From Datisca glomerata (Eukaryota > Streptophyta > Magnoliopsida > Cucurbitales > Datiscaceae): a stretch of DNA of 64,000 nucleotides. The DNA is taken from assembly GCA_003255025.1 (NCBI GenBank), contig QANY01013851.1:62001-126000 (forward strand), written 5' to 3'. Shown piece by piece: positions 39,754-50,945 of this stretch. The translations under genes and the position numbers were made by a program. The notes under the pieces were generated by a model. The model was given only the letters and a program-made list of their open reading frames with translations. It was not told the origin of the DNA and did no database searches. Within the stretch, counting starts at the first letter, position 1, and every line of letters begins with the position of its first letter.

Positions 39754-42260
39754 AGGACAAGAAAAAAGTGAAAAAGGACAAGGTAAAACCGAAAAAGGAC
39801 AAGGTGAAACGGGAAAAAGTACATCTCTTTATGTATTTCACCCATTAATACTTGTATTTCTTCATTTGATGTTTATCCTACTTCTAATACTATCCCAAAT
39901 GAGAACAAAAATTACCCAAGCAAGGCTATAAGCGCTGCCAAGGTAGTGCAAGATATGCTTGTGCAAAATGGAGAAAAGGACATGATAAAAAGGATAAAGG
40001 ACAAGGTAAAATGGCAAAAGGACAAGGCAAAGAAGGATAAAAGGACAAAGGGGTGTCCTTTCCCACCATTAATGCTTGTACCTCATCTATTAATGCTGGT
40101 ACTACTATTATTGTTAATCCAAATGAGACTAAAGGCAAAACAAGCTCTCTTTGGCGTGTAAAAAGTGCTTGTGAGCTTGCATGTGACAAGGATGTACAAT
40201 CTGTACAAGGGCTTACTATAAGTGGTAGTAAAAGGCTAATGGTACCCCAAGAACTAGGCCAGCACCCTCCTCACCTAGGGTAGACATGCATGTGGGCTTC
40301 AAGGAAAAATCACAAGGTAAATGTGTGATAGTACAAGGAAAAAAAAAAACAAGGACAGCGATGGCGAAAAGGAACCATGCAATGGGGAAAAAGGATATCC
40401 CACTTCACATGCCCAAAATCACCATGCTACCACTTTTAATGAGTGTACTACTTCTTTGGTCAACCAAAATGTACCAAATAACCCATGTCAAGGATATGAA
40501 CCGAATGCTCAAGTTGCAAGCTCTTGTGTGAGCAATGAACAAAATCACGCCAAAGATCAAAAGCATGTGCGTGTTCGTGCATTTAATGTATCCGAGGCAC
40601 TTGATGCTCATAGTAATGGAGATGAGGGAGTGAATGTAGCATCTTTGGGAGCCTCTATCTATCCATACCTATTGTCAACCTAAATGAAAGGAGCATAAAT
40701 CAAAAGATAGTGAGATCACACCAAAGTCAGTATATTCATCCCCCATGGCCCTTAGACCCCCTGCTTCATCCTTTCCTTCCTATGAACAAGTGGTGGAGGA
40801 GTTTCAATTATATGGTTTCGCTCAAGGTTTTAGGAGAAATCGTCGGTATTACTAAGCTGACCTATTCACCAAACCTAAACCGAATGAGCATTTGGGTGAT
40901 AATAAGTGTATAAAACACTTTATGAAGCATCTAAGGAACCTATGAGGCAAGATGTCACTTGGGCTCAAAAGGTCAAAAAGAATGAAAGGCATAGGTCAAG
41001 GTTAGCTCATGAAAATACAACCATTCTTGAACCTGGAAACGTCACGGTTACGCTCCCTGGAAATGTGACTAGAAGTAGTTTTACCAAATGGGATTGTTGG
41101 TTGGTGGGTTATTTGATTGGAAAAGCAGCCCATTTACATCTTGTAAAGAAGCTAGCACTTCAACTATGGGAAAATAGAGGTTTAGTGGACGCTATAGTGA
41201 GTAAGGGACTGTTCTACTTTAGATTTAACTCAATTGAGGAAATGGAAATTTTTAATGATGATTTCCCTTGGCACTTGCTAGGAAAACCGTTAGTACTCAA
41301 ACCATGGCAACCCAACATAGTGTTTCCTAAAGATAGACTTGATAAAATACCTTTTTGGGTTAAAACTCTGGAATGTTCCAATGGAACTTTGGTTGGAAGA
41401 GCCTCTTGGACACATTGCGAGTGCCATTGGAAAACCACTCTATACTGATTCCCCTACGGCAAAAAGTGTGAGAAAAGATTATGCAAGAATCTGTGTTGTA
41501 ATAAATGTCCAAACTCGATTGGTTGACCATTTTAGTGTTAACTTAGGAATTGAGTGTTGAAACTCCATCTTTGTGAAAGTTGACTATGAGAGTCTCTCCC
41601 TAAGAGATGTCACAAATGCTCCATTTTTTGCCACAATTGTGACTATATTCCTAAACCCAAACCACAACATCTGCCATCTCCAAATTCTCCCCCCACATTT
41701 CCCCTCTCACCCTCCCACCCCTAAATCCCCAACTCACACCCTCACCCCAACTCACCCCTTGACCATTGCCCCACCCCAACCTCAATTCCTGACTCACCCA
41801 TTCACACAACTCCCACTGCCCAACCACATGAGGAGCAATGGACGGTGGTCACCATTAAATATAATAGCAGAAAGATCTCTCACCGTGTGATCCTTGAACC
41901 CTTAAACCACCCTCCTAAAAATGAATTTTCTATCTTGCCTCTTTTGGAAGAAGGATAGATCATTTTCCCAATTCAAGTTGAGCCACCCCTCCTAAGGGGA
42001 TTGAGGATCCTGAGTTAGGGAATGAGGAACCTGATCTAGAATTGCCACGACCTGATTTGAATGACTCTACCCATTCCCTAACTTCTTTGGCACTCCCTCT
42101 TACCCATATTCCAGGTCTAGTAAGAAGAAGCTACAAAAAAAGAGGAAAGGAAAATTCAATCTCACTCCTCACCCTGCAAAAAAGGGTGAGAATTGAAACA
42201 CATAAAGGGGGTGAACCCCACCTCACAATGATTAATATAGAGCCAGGTTGAATGTAAGGT
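39754..42260 (+). pseudogene. LINE-E ORF1, frame-shifted
   Basis: The first 300 bases are Lys/Asp-rich short repeats (aaaaaggacaaggtgaaac). Then come INACTSSINAGTTIIVNPNE, HVRVRAFNVSEALDAHSNGD (the N-terminal motif shared with LINE-A and LINE-F), and DUF4283 at 40906-41560 (TTILEPGNVTVTLPGNVTRS, CWLVGYLIGKAAHLHLVKKL, PWHLLGKPLVLKPWQPNIVF, HIASAIGKPLYTDSPTAKS) with a one-base frameshift at about 41365. The Cys/His knuckle is largely lost. A Pro-rich tract (41680-41830) follows. No start codon can be assigned; the 5' end is missing or merged with the LINE-B tail at 39753. Confidence 0.83.
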
Positions 42261-44059
42261 GGCTTAATGGCTCCCTTAAAAGGTTGATGTGAGGAAGCTG
42301 TGTAGGGACTTCAACCTTTCAGTATGCTCAGTTATTGAGACTAAAGTTAAGAGTGGTAACTTTAGTGATATTTCTAGTAATGTGTTCCCTAACTGGGAAT
42401 GTATTGCAAACTATGCATCCTCTCTCAGGTGGTGGAATTTGGGTTGCTTGGGATTCAAAGACTGTCAAGCTAAAGAGCCAAATCTTCCTTTCAGGAGTCA
42501 CAGAGGAACACATAGTTGATATTCTATCTATTTGGGCTTCCCTCAAGGACAATTGCCAATGAGATACTTAGGAATGCCCTTGATTACCTCAAAGTTATGC
42601 AAAAGTGACTGTGACACACTAGTTGACAAAATTACAGAAAGAATCAGGTCATGGGATTCCAAGTTTCTTAGTTATGTAGGGAGATTGCAACTCACTAAAT
42701 CAGCTTTTGATGGCTATGTTCCAATTCTGGGCAGGGATCTTCATCCTGCCAAAGAAAGTGGTTAAAAAGTTCCAAGACACTTTCAGGAACTACTTGTGGA
42801 ATGGGGAAGAGAGTAAAACACACTGGTGCAAAGGTAGCTTGGGTTGATTATGTTGTGATAAGTCCCAAGGAGGTCTGTGACTTAAGGAGTTAGTTTTAGC
42901 CAATGAGGTTGCCGTGGCAAAGCACCTCTGGTTTTTTATCATGATATCTAAGCATTCATTACGGAAAAATTGGTGCCAAATCTATCTAATTCAGAAAAGC
43001 TCCATATTCATAGCTCCAGTCCCATCTAACCCCATCTTGGGTCTGCAGAAAGATTCTAAAGCTCAGAAGCAAATTCCTGCCCTTTTGTAAACCTTCTGTA
43101 GGTGACGGTAGGGACATATCTCTTAATTGACCCCTGGCACACTTTAGGCCCTTTACAGTTCAAATTTGGACTCCTAGCTGTGATTCTTGAATTTGGACTC
43201 CTAGCCCAAGTGGGTCCTTCTCCTCTGCACATACCTATAACATTTTGGCTAACCCAAAGGAGAAGGTTAGGTGGGCAAGATTAATTTGGTTTAGCTTTAT
43301 TATCTCTTGGCGTGCTATCCTTCACAAACTCGCCACCAAGGACAAAATTGCTCTTTGGAGCCATCCCCCAGTTGGAAGCATGCTAGATTGTGTCTTTTGT
43401 TTAGGTCATGCTGATTCTCACTCCCACCTCTTCATCGAGTGTCAATATGCCAAGATAGTTTGGGACTCCCTAATGAACAAATGTGTATTATCTTGTAGAG
43501 GTACTAATTGGACACTATTAATTTCTTGGCTACTTGTTTGGAGTAGAGGGAAATCTCTAAGAGTTTGCTTACTCAAGATCATCTTCTCTTCATTTATGTA
43601 CTTCATTTGGAGAGAAAGAAAAGCTAGTATCTTTCACGGAAAAATCGGACCGTTCAATCATTGAGAAGCTTATCAAAGATAATGTGAGAGGAAGACTCTT
43701 TTATACTCGAGGCTTTAGAGAGGACAGTTTGGGCCTCTCCCTAGTGGATGTGTGGGAGCTCTAACCTATTATCTTTCAATAAGGTCTATTCGGTATAATA
43801 TTGTTTTTGAGCTATGATAAATCCCCCTCACCCCTTCCCAGATCCTCCCCCCCACTCAATCCCCACCCTCACTCCCCACCCTCACTCCCCGCCCTACACT
43901 TTTTCTTTCCCTCTCTTTGTTCTTCCCCACCTTAGCTGTATTGCTGCATTTACTTAGGACTCCAATTTGGGGCCGCTTTGTATTGTTTTGCAATGGCTCA
44001 GGTTTCTATCTTGATTTTCTACCATTTTGGTTATATATTATTCATTTACCAAAAAAAAA
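42240..44059 (+). pseudogene. LINE-E ORF2 remnant with internal deletion, zf-RVT and 3' UTR
   Basis: 42270-42480 encodes the start of the endonuclease (RDFNLSVCSVIETKVKSGNF, SNVFPNWECIANY). At about 42485-42530 it passes directly to the end of RT (LPMRYLGMPLITSKLCKSDC, SWDSKFLSYVGRLQLTKS), so the GDFN/SDH motifs and the RT palm are missing (about 2.5 kb less than LINE-A). Then zf-RVT (LDCVFCLGHADSHSHLFIEC) and FMYFIWRERKASIFHGK at 43245-43664. The 3' UTR has a pyrimidine-rich stretch (43820-43910) and ends ttcatttaccaaaaaaaaa at 44059. Many frameshifts. Confidence 0.85.
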
Positions 44060-44480
44060 GAGTACAATGTAAGTGGTACAATTAATGTGACTGACTTCTC
44101 CCCGTTTGATGTAGGTGACGATTTGAGGAAAAATCCTTCTCAAGAGGGAGGGAATGATGAGGATCCGGTTGCACAAGCTCAAAGGATGGATCCACTTCAA
44201 ATACCAAGTGGTCCAATCACAAGAGATAGAGCAAAGATGATGGCTGAAGCACTCAATGGGCTAGTGGAGCAGGTGGAGGCCCAAACAAGTGTGGAGATGT
44301 CTAATTTTAGAAAAGAAGAAGTCAGACTTGTCAACCTCGTAACCTACATGGAGCATGACGTGGCTTCCAACATGGCAACTTACATGGAGCATGTTGTGGC
44401 ATCCAACATGGCATTCTATATGGAACATGATGTGGAGTCCAACATGGCAGCCCACACGGAGCATGACTTGGCATTTTAAA
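44060..44480 (+). pseudogene. Gypsy G2 polyprotein C-terminus
   Basis: Reads EYNVSGTINVTDFSPFDVGD, then GNDEDPVAQAQRMDPLQIPS and GPITRDRAKMMAEALNGLVE. This is the end of plant Ty3/gypsy pol after integrase. The frame stays open through four minisatellite units and stops at TAA 44477-44479. It abuts the poly(A) of LINE-E at 44059. Compared with the copy at 3243 this one is less damaged. Confidence 0.87.
44342..44480 (+). repeat. 36-bp coding minisatellite, about 4 units
   Basis: In frame: TYMEHDVASNMA, TYMEHVVASNMA, FYMEHDVESNMA, AHTEHDLAF. Each unit is 36 bases; the array ends with the stop codon just before the LTR. Confidence 0.9.
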
Positions 44481-44897
44481 TGATGACAAGTAATCAAGAC
44501 ACCTTGGCAATCCTAACCTAGAAGTGGACAGCCAATAAGAGACTTTTGGGTGGATTAAAAGTTCCTTATTTATTGTAATTAATATTTCTTTATCTTTTAA
44601 ATTTCATTTAGGTGATTTAAACACTTTAGGACTCTTTAGGCTTCTAGCTTTCTATTTAAGCATGGTTCACAATGTATTAAACAACTATGATGAATGTAAT
44701 TTCTTGGAGTGTGGCGTCTAAACCATACCTTTGCCTCATTTCGAAGCATCAATTTGGGTCTTAGGACTCATACCTAAAGTTCTCTTTGTGTCATAGAAAA
44801 TGGGTTGGAGTTTCTTCTTCTTTAAAATCGATCCTTGAGTTCTTCAACCATCATAGTTATCGGGTTTCGTTGCAAACCAATGGTGAGGTTCATATTA
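44481..44897 (+). mobile_element. LTR of gypsy G2 (417 bp)
   Basis: Starts TGATGACAAG and ends GTTCATATTA (CA end mutated to TA). TATA-like CTATTTAAG at about 44655. Lacks about 100 bases of R/U5 present in 3633-4155. Satellite follows immediately. Confidence 0.8.
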
Positions 44898-46092
44898 AGT
44901 GCCACGCGGAGTCAAAAAGACCCAATGGGATGCGTTTAGGCTCAAACTAGATGAAATTGGCTAAACTTGAATCTTTTGGGCATGACATGTACTCGAATGG
45001 ACTTTTGACACCTAATAAACGTTTGGGAAAGGAATTTAGAGTGTTGTGGTCATTTTAGGTGCTTCAAGGGCCATACAGAGTCAAAAAGTCCTAATGAGAC
45101 ATGTTTAGGCCCAAACAAGATGAACTTGGTGAAACTTGGATCGTTTGGGTATGCATGTACTCGAACTGACTTTTCACATCCATATTAGGGGTTTTTAGGT
45201 GCTTCTAGTGCCATATGGAGTCAAAAAGATCCAATGGAACGTGTTTAGGCCCGAACTAGATGAACTAGGCTAAACATGGATCTTTTGGGCATGACATGTA
45301 CACGAATTGATTTTTCAGATCCTTTACACGTTTAGGATAAGATTTTGATGTTTTGTGGTCATTTTTAGTACTTCAAGTGCCATATGGAGTCAAAAAGACC
45401 TAATGAGATGTGTTTTGTGGTCATATTTGGTACTTCAAGGCCCAAAATAGGTTAACTTGGCTAAACTTGGATCTTTTGGGCATGACATTGATTCAAACTG
45501 CTTTTGACTCCCAATACTAGTTTGGGATAATAATTTGGAGTGTTGTGGTCATTTTAGGTGCTTTTTGTACCATATAGAGTCAAAAAGATACAATGGGATG
45601 TGTTTAGGCCCAAACTAGAGAACTTGGCTAAACTTGGATCGTTTGGACATTTTTCTTTGGTAAATGAATAATATTAACCAAAAGAAAGTCACAATATTAA
45701 AGGGTGCATAACCCAGCCAAAAAACCTATATCTAGCCTATGACCATTTACAAGTGAGTCTAATGTCAACTCATGTCGACCAAGGTCAACACCAAAATAAG
45801 CAACCCGGAGAAGCCAAGAAGCTACAAAATTGAGTAAGGCATAATGGCTGATCGTTTGGGCATGACATGTACTCTAACTGACTTTTCACATCCAATACAC
45901 GTTTGGTGCAAGAATTTGGACTGTTAGGGTCATTTTAGGTGCTTCTAGTGCCATATGGAGTAAACGAGATCCAATTAGAAGTGTTTAGGCCCAAATTAGA
46001 TAAACTTGGCTAAACTTGGATCTTTTGGGCATGAAATGTACTTAAACTGACTTTTGACAACCAATACACGTTTTAGGTAGGAATTTGAACTT
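44898..46092 (+). repeat. 169-bp satellite block, about 6 monomers, with a LINE tail inserted
   Basis: Plus-orientation monomers from agtgccacgcggag to 46092, where gypsy G1 copy 2 begins. A short internal rearrangement at 45415-45440 repeats ttttgtggtcat. A 199-bp LINE tail sits at 45651-45849. Confidence 0.92.
45651..45849 (-). mobile_element. LINE 3'-tail insertion with 14-bp TSD
   Basis: Minus-oriented LINE 3' end (ttttctttggtaaatgaata, then gggtgcataaccc). GATCGTTTGGACAT at 45637-45650 and GATCGTTTGGGCAT at 45850-45863 flank it. Too short to assign to a family. Confidence 0.82.
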
Positions 46093-46735
46093 TTCTTGCT
46101 CTCTTTTTCTTTTTTTTCAGCCTCCACTCTAATCCTTTCCAGTTTACATTGGTCTTCATACACTTCTTTTGAGGAAAGTGGTGTTGGTATGGTATTCCAT
46201 CCATCCTTGGTGAATGAATACCTATTGAGGTACCAATCATGCATAGCTCTCCTATCAAATTGCCACGGCCTACCAAGAAAAATATCTCCAGCATTCATAG
46301 GAACCACATCACACAACACCTCATCATGATATTTACCAATTGAAAATGAGATAATAGATTGCCTATTCACCTTGACCTCACCATAATCATTAAGCTACTT
46401 ATGCTTGTATGATCGTGGGTGTAGTGTAGTAGACAACCCCAATCGATTAATCAAGATTGTACTCACCACATTAGTGCAACTCCCACCATCGATAATCACA
46501 CTACATGTCTTGCCTTTAACATGACACCTTGTATGGAACAAGTTCTCTCACTGCTCCTCATGACAATCCTCCTTCAATTGGGGGTGTTAAGAGCACGTCT
46601 TGTAACCAACACATCACTCCTAATCGGCTCTTCAATGCCCCCTTCACTACAACTCTCCAATTCGGTCATCTCCTCCTCATCGCTTTCATTGTTACCCTCG
46701 TCTTCATCAGTCACTATCTCACCATTTCGTAAGGT
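46093..46735 (-). pseudogene. Gypsy G1 protease region (copy 2)
   Basis: The frame at 46080-46370 encodes the end of the retropepsin and following linker: VNRQSIISFSIGKYHDEVLC-like sequence (here MNRQSIISFSIGKYHDEVLC), VVPMNAGDIFLGRPWQFDRR, AMHDWYLNRYSF. Farther upstream (46385-46735) the DGGSCTNVVSTILINRLGLS segment and acidic linker are readable in other frames. It stops at satellite, so no RT follows. Confidence 0.85.
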
Positions 46736-47870
46736 CATAGTTCTCCTATTAAGGCATTCCTTGCTAATATGACCTACACCTTGACACTTCCAATACTTAA
46801 TGTCTCTATTTCTCCCTTTAGGCTCTTCAAGTTTGGATTTTTCTTTGTAAATCGAATCTGTCTTTCCCTTTGAACCATCATAAGCAGCCTTATTTCCACC
46901 CTTAAAATCACTCCTCCCATCCCTTTTCCAAGTAGAATTATATTTGGAATAAGGTTTGGAAACATACCTTGCTGCCCTCTTCCTTGGAGTTGCTTTTCCA
47001 CCTTGATGGAATTATGCACCATCTCTTCTGACTCCACATAAGGTTGCAAATCCACTCGGTCAAACCAGCCAAGGAACGTGTCATAGTGGTCTCCGTATCC
47101 TTCTCTATATCAGTCCTAGTCATGAGCATTTCCATCTCCTTGTAGTAATTCTCCACACCCCTACTGCCTTGTCTAAGAACTTGAAATTTTTGCACAAGTT
47201 CCCCATGAAAATGCCTAGGTATAAATCTCTTCCTCATTGTAGACTTGAGATCATTCCAAGTCTCAATTGTATTCCCCAAATTTATTCTTCTACTTGTCAC
47301 CAATTGATCCCACCAAGCTATAGCACAATCTGAAAATCGGGTGACCGCCAACTTGACCTTCTTCTCCTCACTAAATTGATGACAATCAAATATGAGTTCC
47401 ACTTTCTTTTCCCATTGTAAATACGCCACCGGATCTGATTTACGTTGAAAATGAGGTATTTTAAGTTTAATGATTCCCAAATTTCTATCTACAAAATCAT
47501 CATTGCCTCGGTTTCCACCATGGAATTGACTTTATCGCATTCTCCCTCTACTTCTACCAAAACCGTGACCTTCTCTTCCTCCTCTAAGCATGACCCTTTC
47601 AAAAATTGTATTATCATCATCCTCGTTATAATCAAAATATTCATCTTCCAAGTCATCAACTTGAGATATTCGGTTTCTGCATCTTCGTCACCTCTCATTG
47701 TGATTTGGTGTTGCTCTTTCAACCGCCTGCAACCTTGCATCCATACGCTCTAATGCATCCCTCATGGCCTCTATATTTCGATTAAAACCTGTAAACGCTC
47801 CTCGTTGAGCCTCACGTAGCATAGCATCAGGAACATGATCAACATCATTATCTACACTTTGGTTTGACAT
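46736..47870 (-). pseudogene. Gypsy G1 gag (copy 2)
   Basis: Start at 47868-47870 (MSNQSVDNDVDHVPDAMLRE). Gag domain at 46938-47480: KVKLAVTRFSDCAIAWWDQL, MRKRFIPRHFHGELVQKFQV, YYKEMEMLMTRTDIEKDTET. The knuckle has lost its first ligand (Y-W-K-C where copy 1 has C-W-K-C) but keeps the fourth (SKECLNRR). Frameshifts near 47490 and 47080. Confidence 0.88.
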
Positions 47871-48721
47871 TACTGCAATAGAATATAAGAAACAAAAATA
47901 ATTCAAGGACCTCACAAGCACTCACTCATGTGTTTACACTCAAAAGATGGGGGTCACTCCTGTTTAACTCAAAAACAAAAAAAAATAATTCACTCATGGT
48001 TTTCCTCACATCACTCTAGCTTATTCTTTAATGTTCTTGGGTGAATCACACTTTTAAAACAATTCAAATAGCTTATAATGTGTAGAATTTCAAAACTAAA
48101 ATTGTCAACACAAGTTGAACAGGAAACAAATTTAGGAAGTAATGAATTTAGGAAAGTAATGAATTTAGGAAAGTAACGAATTTTAGGAACGTAATGAAAT
48201 TAGGAAAGTAAAGAATGTAGGAAAGTATCTAATTTTAGAAAAGTATTGAAATTAGGAAAGTTACTAATTTTAGGAAAGTAATGAAGTTAGGAAAGTAAAG
48301 AACTTAGGAAAGTAACTAATTTAGGAAAAAAATGAATTTAGGAAAGAGACTAATATAGGAATTTAAGAAAGTAGAGAATTTAGGAAAGTAAAAAAAAATA
48401 GGAAAGTGACCAATTTAGAAAGTAATGAATTTAGAAACAAAGAACTATATAGAATTAGGAAAGTAACAAATTTAGAAACATATATCTTCCTAGAATTAGG
48501 AAAGTAACTATTTCCGTTCCCTTCTTTTTTTCAAACAAAATTCTCTCTTCTTCTTCTTCTTCTTTTATTGATATGTGCTCCTTTTTTTTGCACGAATTTT
48601 TTCTCTTTTTTTGAACTACAACTATAAACCAAAAATTCAATTCAAAAGAACAAGATAAACACAAGAAATCAGAATTAAAGAAACAAAATTTTAAAGAGAT
48701 GAATCCTGATCTAGAGCCAAA
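47871..48721 (-). other. Gypsy G1 leader (copy 2) with 17-bp repeat
   Basis: Equivalent to 10167-11062. The repeat array is at 48125-48510. No gene seen. Confidence 0.78.
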
Positions 48722-48733
48722 GCTCTGATACCA
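48722..48733 (-). other. Primer-binding site, tRNA-iMet type
   Basis: TGGTATCAGAGC on the minus strand, two bases from the LTR end; perfect match to the usual plant initiator-tRNA site. Confidence 0.92.
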
Positions 48734-48735
48734 AA

Positions 48736-49243
48736 TGATATGGAACCTCCAGGAATAAGCGTGAGAACCCCTTTGTGTATAGGAACCCACGAAGCATTAA
48801 CGTGAAAACCCCAATAACCAATTCGGCAACAACCCCTAAGAAATGGTTAGAAAAAACAGATTTCTTAGATAGATGATCAAGAACTGAATAAAGAAAACTT
48901 TTTTCTAAATTCCAGTTTCGAAACACTCCACAAGAAGGTGATCAATCTACTTGAATGTTTCCTAAAGCATGTATTCTACTCAAAAACATAAAGATAAAAG
49001 AAAAACAACCTTTTGGTTTTTCTTAAATTATAATTCTAGACCTTAAAACATTCTAGCAAGGCATATTTATAGCCTTTACAAATGTTTCCTAAAATTCTAA
49101 AACTCAAGAATAGGAAACTAACCTAATTATATCTTAAAAAAATAATTAAGAATAGACTATATCAAGTTAAATAAAACTAATGGACTCTAAATAAAGTCAA
49201 ATTTCGTTCATCCCAAGAGGTAACACAAAAATGGCTCATTACA
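48736..49243 (-). mobile_element. LTR of gypsy G1 copy 2 (508 bp)
   Basis: In element sense TGTAATGAGCC...CCATATCA. Aligned end to end with the other G1 LTRs. Confidence 0.88.
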
Positions 49244-49533
49244 TACTTAATTCAACCCATTAGTAACGTTGACTTGAACCAAGTTGTACTAGACTCGTGC
49301 TGCAGTTATCCCAAACCTTTAATGTCCTTGTAGACCTTCACTAGCTGAATTGACTAAGCCTTGAAAATGGTGGATTAAAGCTTGTTGAAGCTTCTACGAC
49401 CGCGACCTTGTTATTGATCCTTGAGGCATGCTAATTGGACTAGAAACCTTTTGAACTTGTTCCTTCCCTTCTTGATTATACTCATCTTTAAGATGTTGAA
49501 TCCTTCGAACTTGGTGTGTAGGTTGATCCTTAA
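49244..49533 (-). pseudogene. Gypsy G1 polyprotein C-terminus (copy 2)
   Basis: Corresponds to 11584-11870, with the GPITR tail degraded (ggtcgcgg changes and a frameshift). Starts at TTAAGGATCAACC, the same breakpoint as copies 1 and 3. Confidence 0.8.
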
Positions 49534-49888
49534 CATAAGCTTAAACTCTCCATTATAACCATAACAGAGGAAGTGTTACCCTTACATAATTTAACTAGAT
49601 CATCAGCAAACCACAAGTTAACAATGCCAAGCTCCTTACATCTCCAATGATAGCCAAAATCAACCTTGTGAGCAGCAAGCTTGAGAATACCAGTGAGAAC
49701 CTCCATAACCAAGGCAAATAGGAAGGGGGAGATAGGATCACCCTATCTAAGCCCTTTAGCACCCGAGAAGTACCTTGTCAAATCACCATTTACAACAAAA
49801 AGAAATAAGGAGAAGAGATGCACTCCGTCATACAATTAGAATAATGGTCAGGAAAACCCAAATAATCAAAGATTCTGCCAATAATCTG
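49534..49888 (-). pseudogene. LINE-B RT fragment between inverted gypsy copies
   Basis: Reads IIGRIFDYLGFPDHYSNC-like sequence, GDPISPFLFALVMEVLTGIL, HKVDFGYHWRCKELGIVNLW and FADDLVKLCKG, with both RT aspartates present. There are frameshifts near 49750. It is a diverged LINE-B relative, bounded on both sides by the G1 breakpoint. Confidence 0.85.
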
Positions 49889-50178
49889 TTAAGGATAAAC
49901 CTACACATCAAGTTCAAAGGATTCAACATTTTAAAGATGAGCATGATCAAGAAGGCAAGGAGCGAGTTCAAGATGTTTCTAGTCCAATTAGCATGCCTTA
50001 AGGACTAATAACAAGGTCGCGGTCTAAGAAGCTTCAACAAGCTTTAATCCACCATTTGCAAGGATTAGTCAATTCAGCTGGTGAAGGTCTACAATGACAT
50101 CAAAGCTTTGGGATAAGTGTAACACGAGTCCAATACAACTTGGTTCAAGTCCAAGCTATTATTGGGTTGGATTAAGTA

Positions 50179-50659
50179 TGTAATGGGCCATTTTGTGTTA
50201 CCTTTTGGGCTGAACGAAATTTCACTATATTTTGAGTCCAATGGTTTTATTTTGCTTAATATAGTCTATTCTTAATAATTATTTAAAATATAATTAGGAT
50301 TTTAGGAAACCTTTGTAAATGCTATAAATACGCCTTGCTAGAATGTTTTAAGGGTCTATAATTTAATTTCAGAAAAACCAAAAGGTTATTTTTTCTTTTA
50401 TCTTTGTGTTCTTGAGTAGAATACATGTTTTAAGAAACATTCAAGTATATTGATCACCTTCTTGTGGAGTGTTTCAAAACTGGAATTCAGAAACAAGTTT
50501 TCTTTATTCTAGTTCTTGATCATCTATCTAAGAAATCTGTTTTTCTAGCCTTTTCTTAGGGGTTGTCGCCGAATTGGGTATTGGGGTTTTCACATTAATG
50601 CTTCGTGGGTTCCTATACATAAAGGGATTCTCAAGCTTATTCTTGGAGGTTCCGTATCA
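50179..50659 (+). mobile_element. LTR of gypsy G1 copy 3 (481 bp)
   Basis: TG...CA ends, followed after two bases by the primer-binding site. Upstream polyprotein coding sequence as in the other copies. Confidence 0.88.
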
Positions 50660-50661
50660 TT

Positions 50662-50673
50662 TGGTATCAGAGC
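50662..50673 (+). other. Primer-binding site, tRNA-iMet type
   Basis: TGGTATCAGAGC, perfect. Confidence 0.92.
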
Positions 50674-50945
50674 TTTGGCTCTAGATCAGATTTTATCTCT
50701 TTAAAATTCCGTTTCTTTACTTATGATTTCTTGCATTTTTCTTGTTCTTTTGATTTCAATTTTGGATCATAGTTATAGTTTGAAAAAATAGTAAAAAGAA
50801 GAAAAAAATTCGTGCAAAAAAAAGAGCACCTATAAAAAATGAAGAAGAAGAAGAGAGAATTTTATTCAAAAAAAAGAAGGGAACTAAAGTAGATACTTTC
50901 CTAATTCTAGGAAGATATTTGTTTTTAAATATTTTACTTTCCAAA

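Larger units (their letters stand above)
46093..49533 (-). mobile_element. Ty3/gypsy G1 copy 2: pol C-end, LTR, PBS, leader, gag, protease
   Basis: Same order as copy 1 but truncated at the protease end (46093) in satellite. It lacks the LINE found in copy 1 and so gives the empty site (46709-46726). C-terminal polyprotein piece 49533-49244 is upstream of the LTR as in copy 1. RT is absent. Confidence 0.87.
49889..50945 (+). mobile_element. Ty3/gypsy G1 copy 3: pol C-end, LTR, PBS, partial leader
   Basis: Plus-strand mirror of copy 2. Polyprotein C-terminus 49889-50178 (stop codons in the GPITR tail), LTR 50179-50659 (TGTAATGGGCC...CCGTATCA, 481 bp), primer-binding site TGGTATCAGAGC at 50662-50673, then leader to about 50945, where it stops at the start of the 17-bp repeat and meets LINE-A2. 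Confidence 0.87.
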
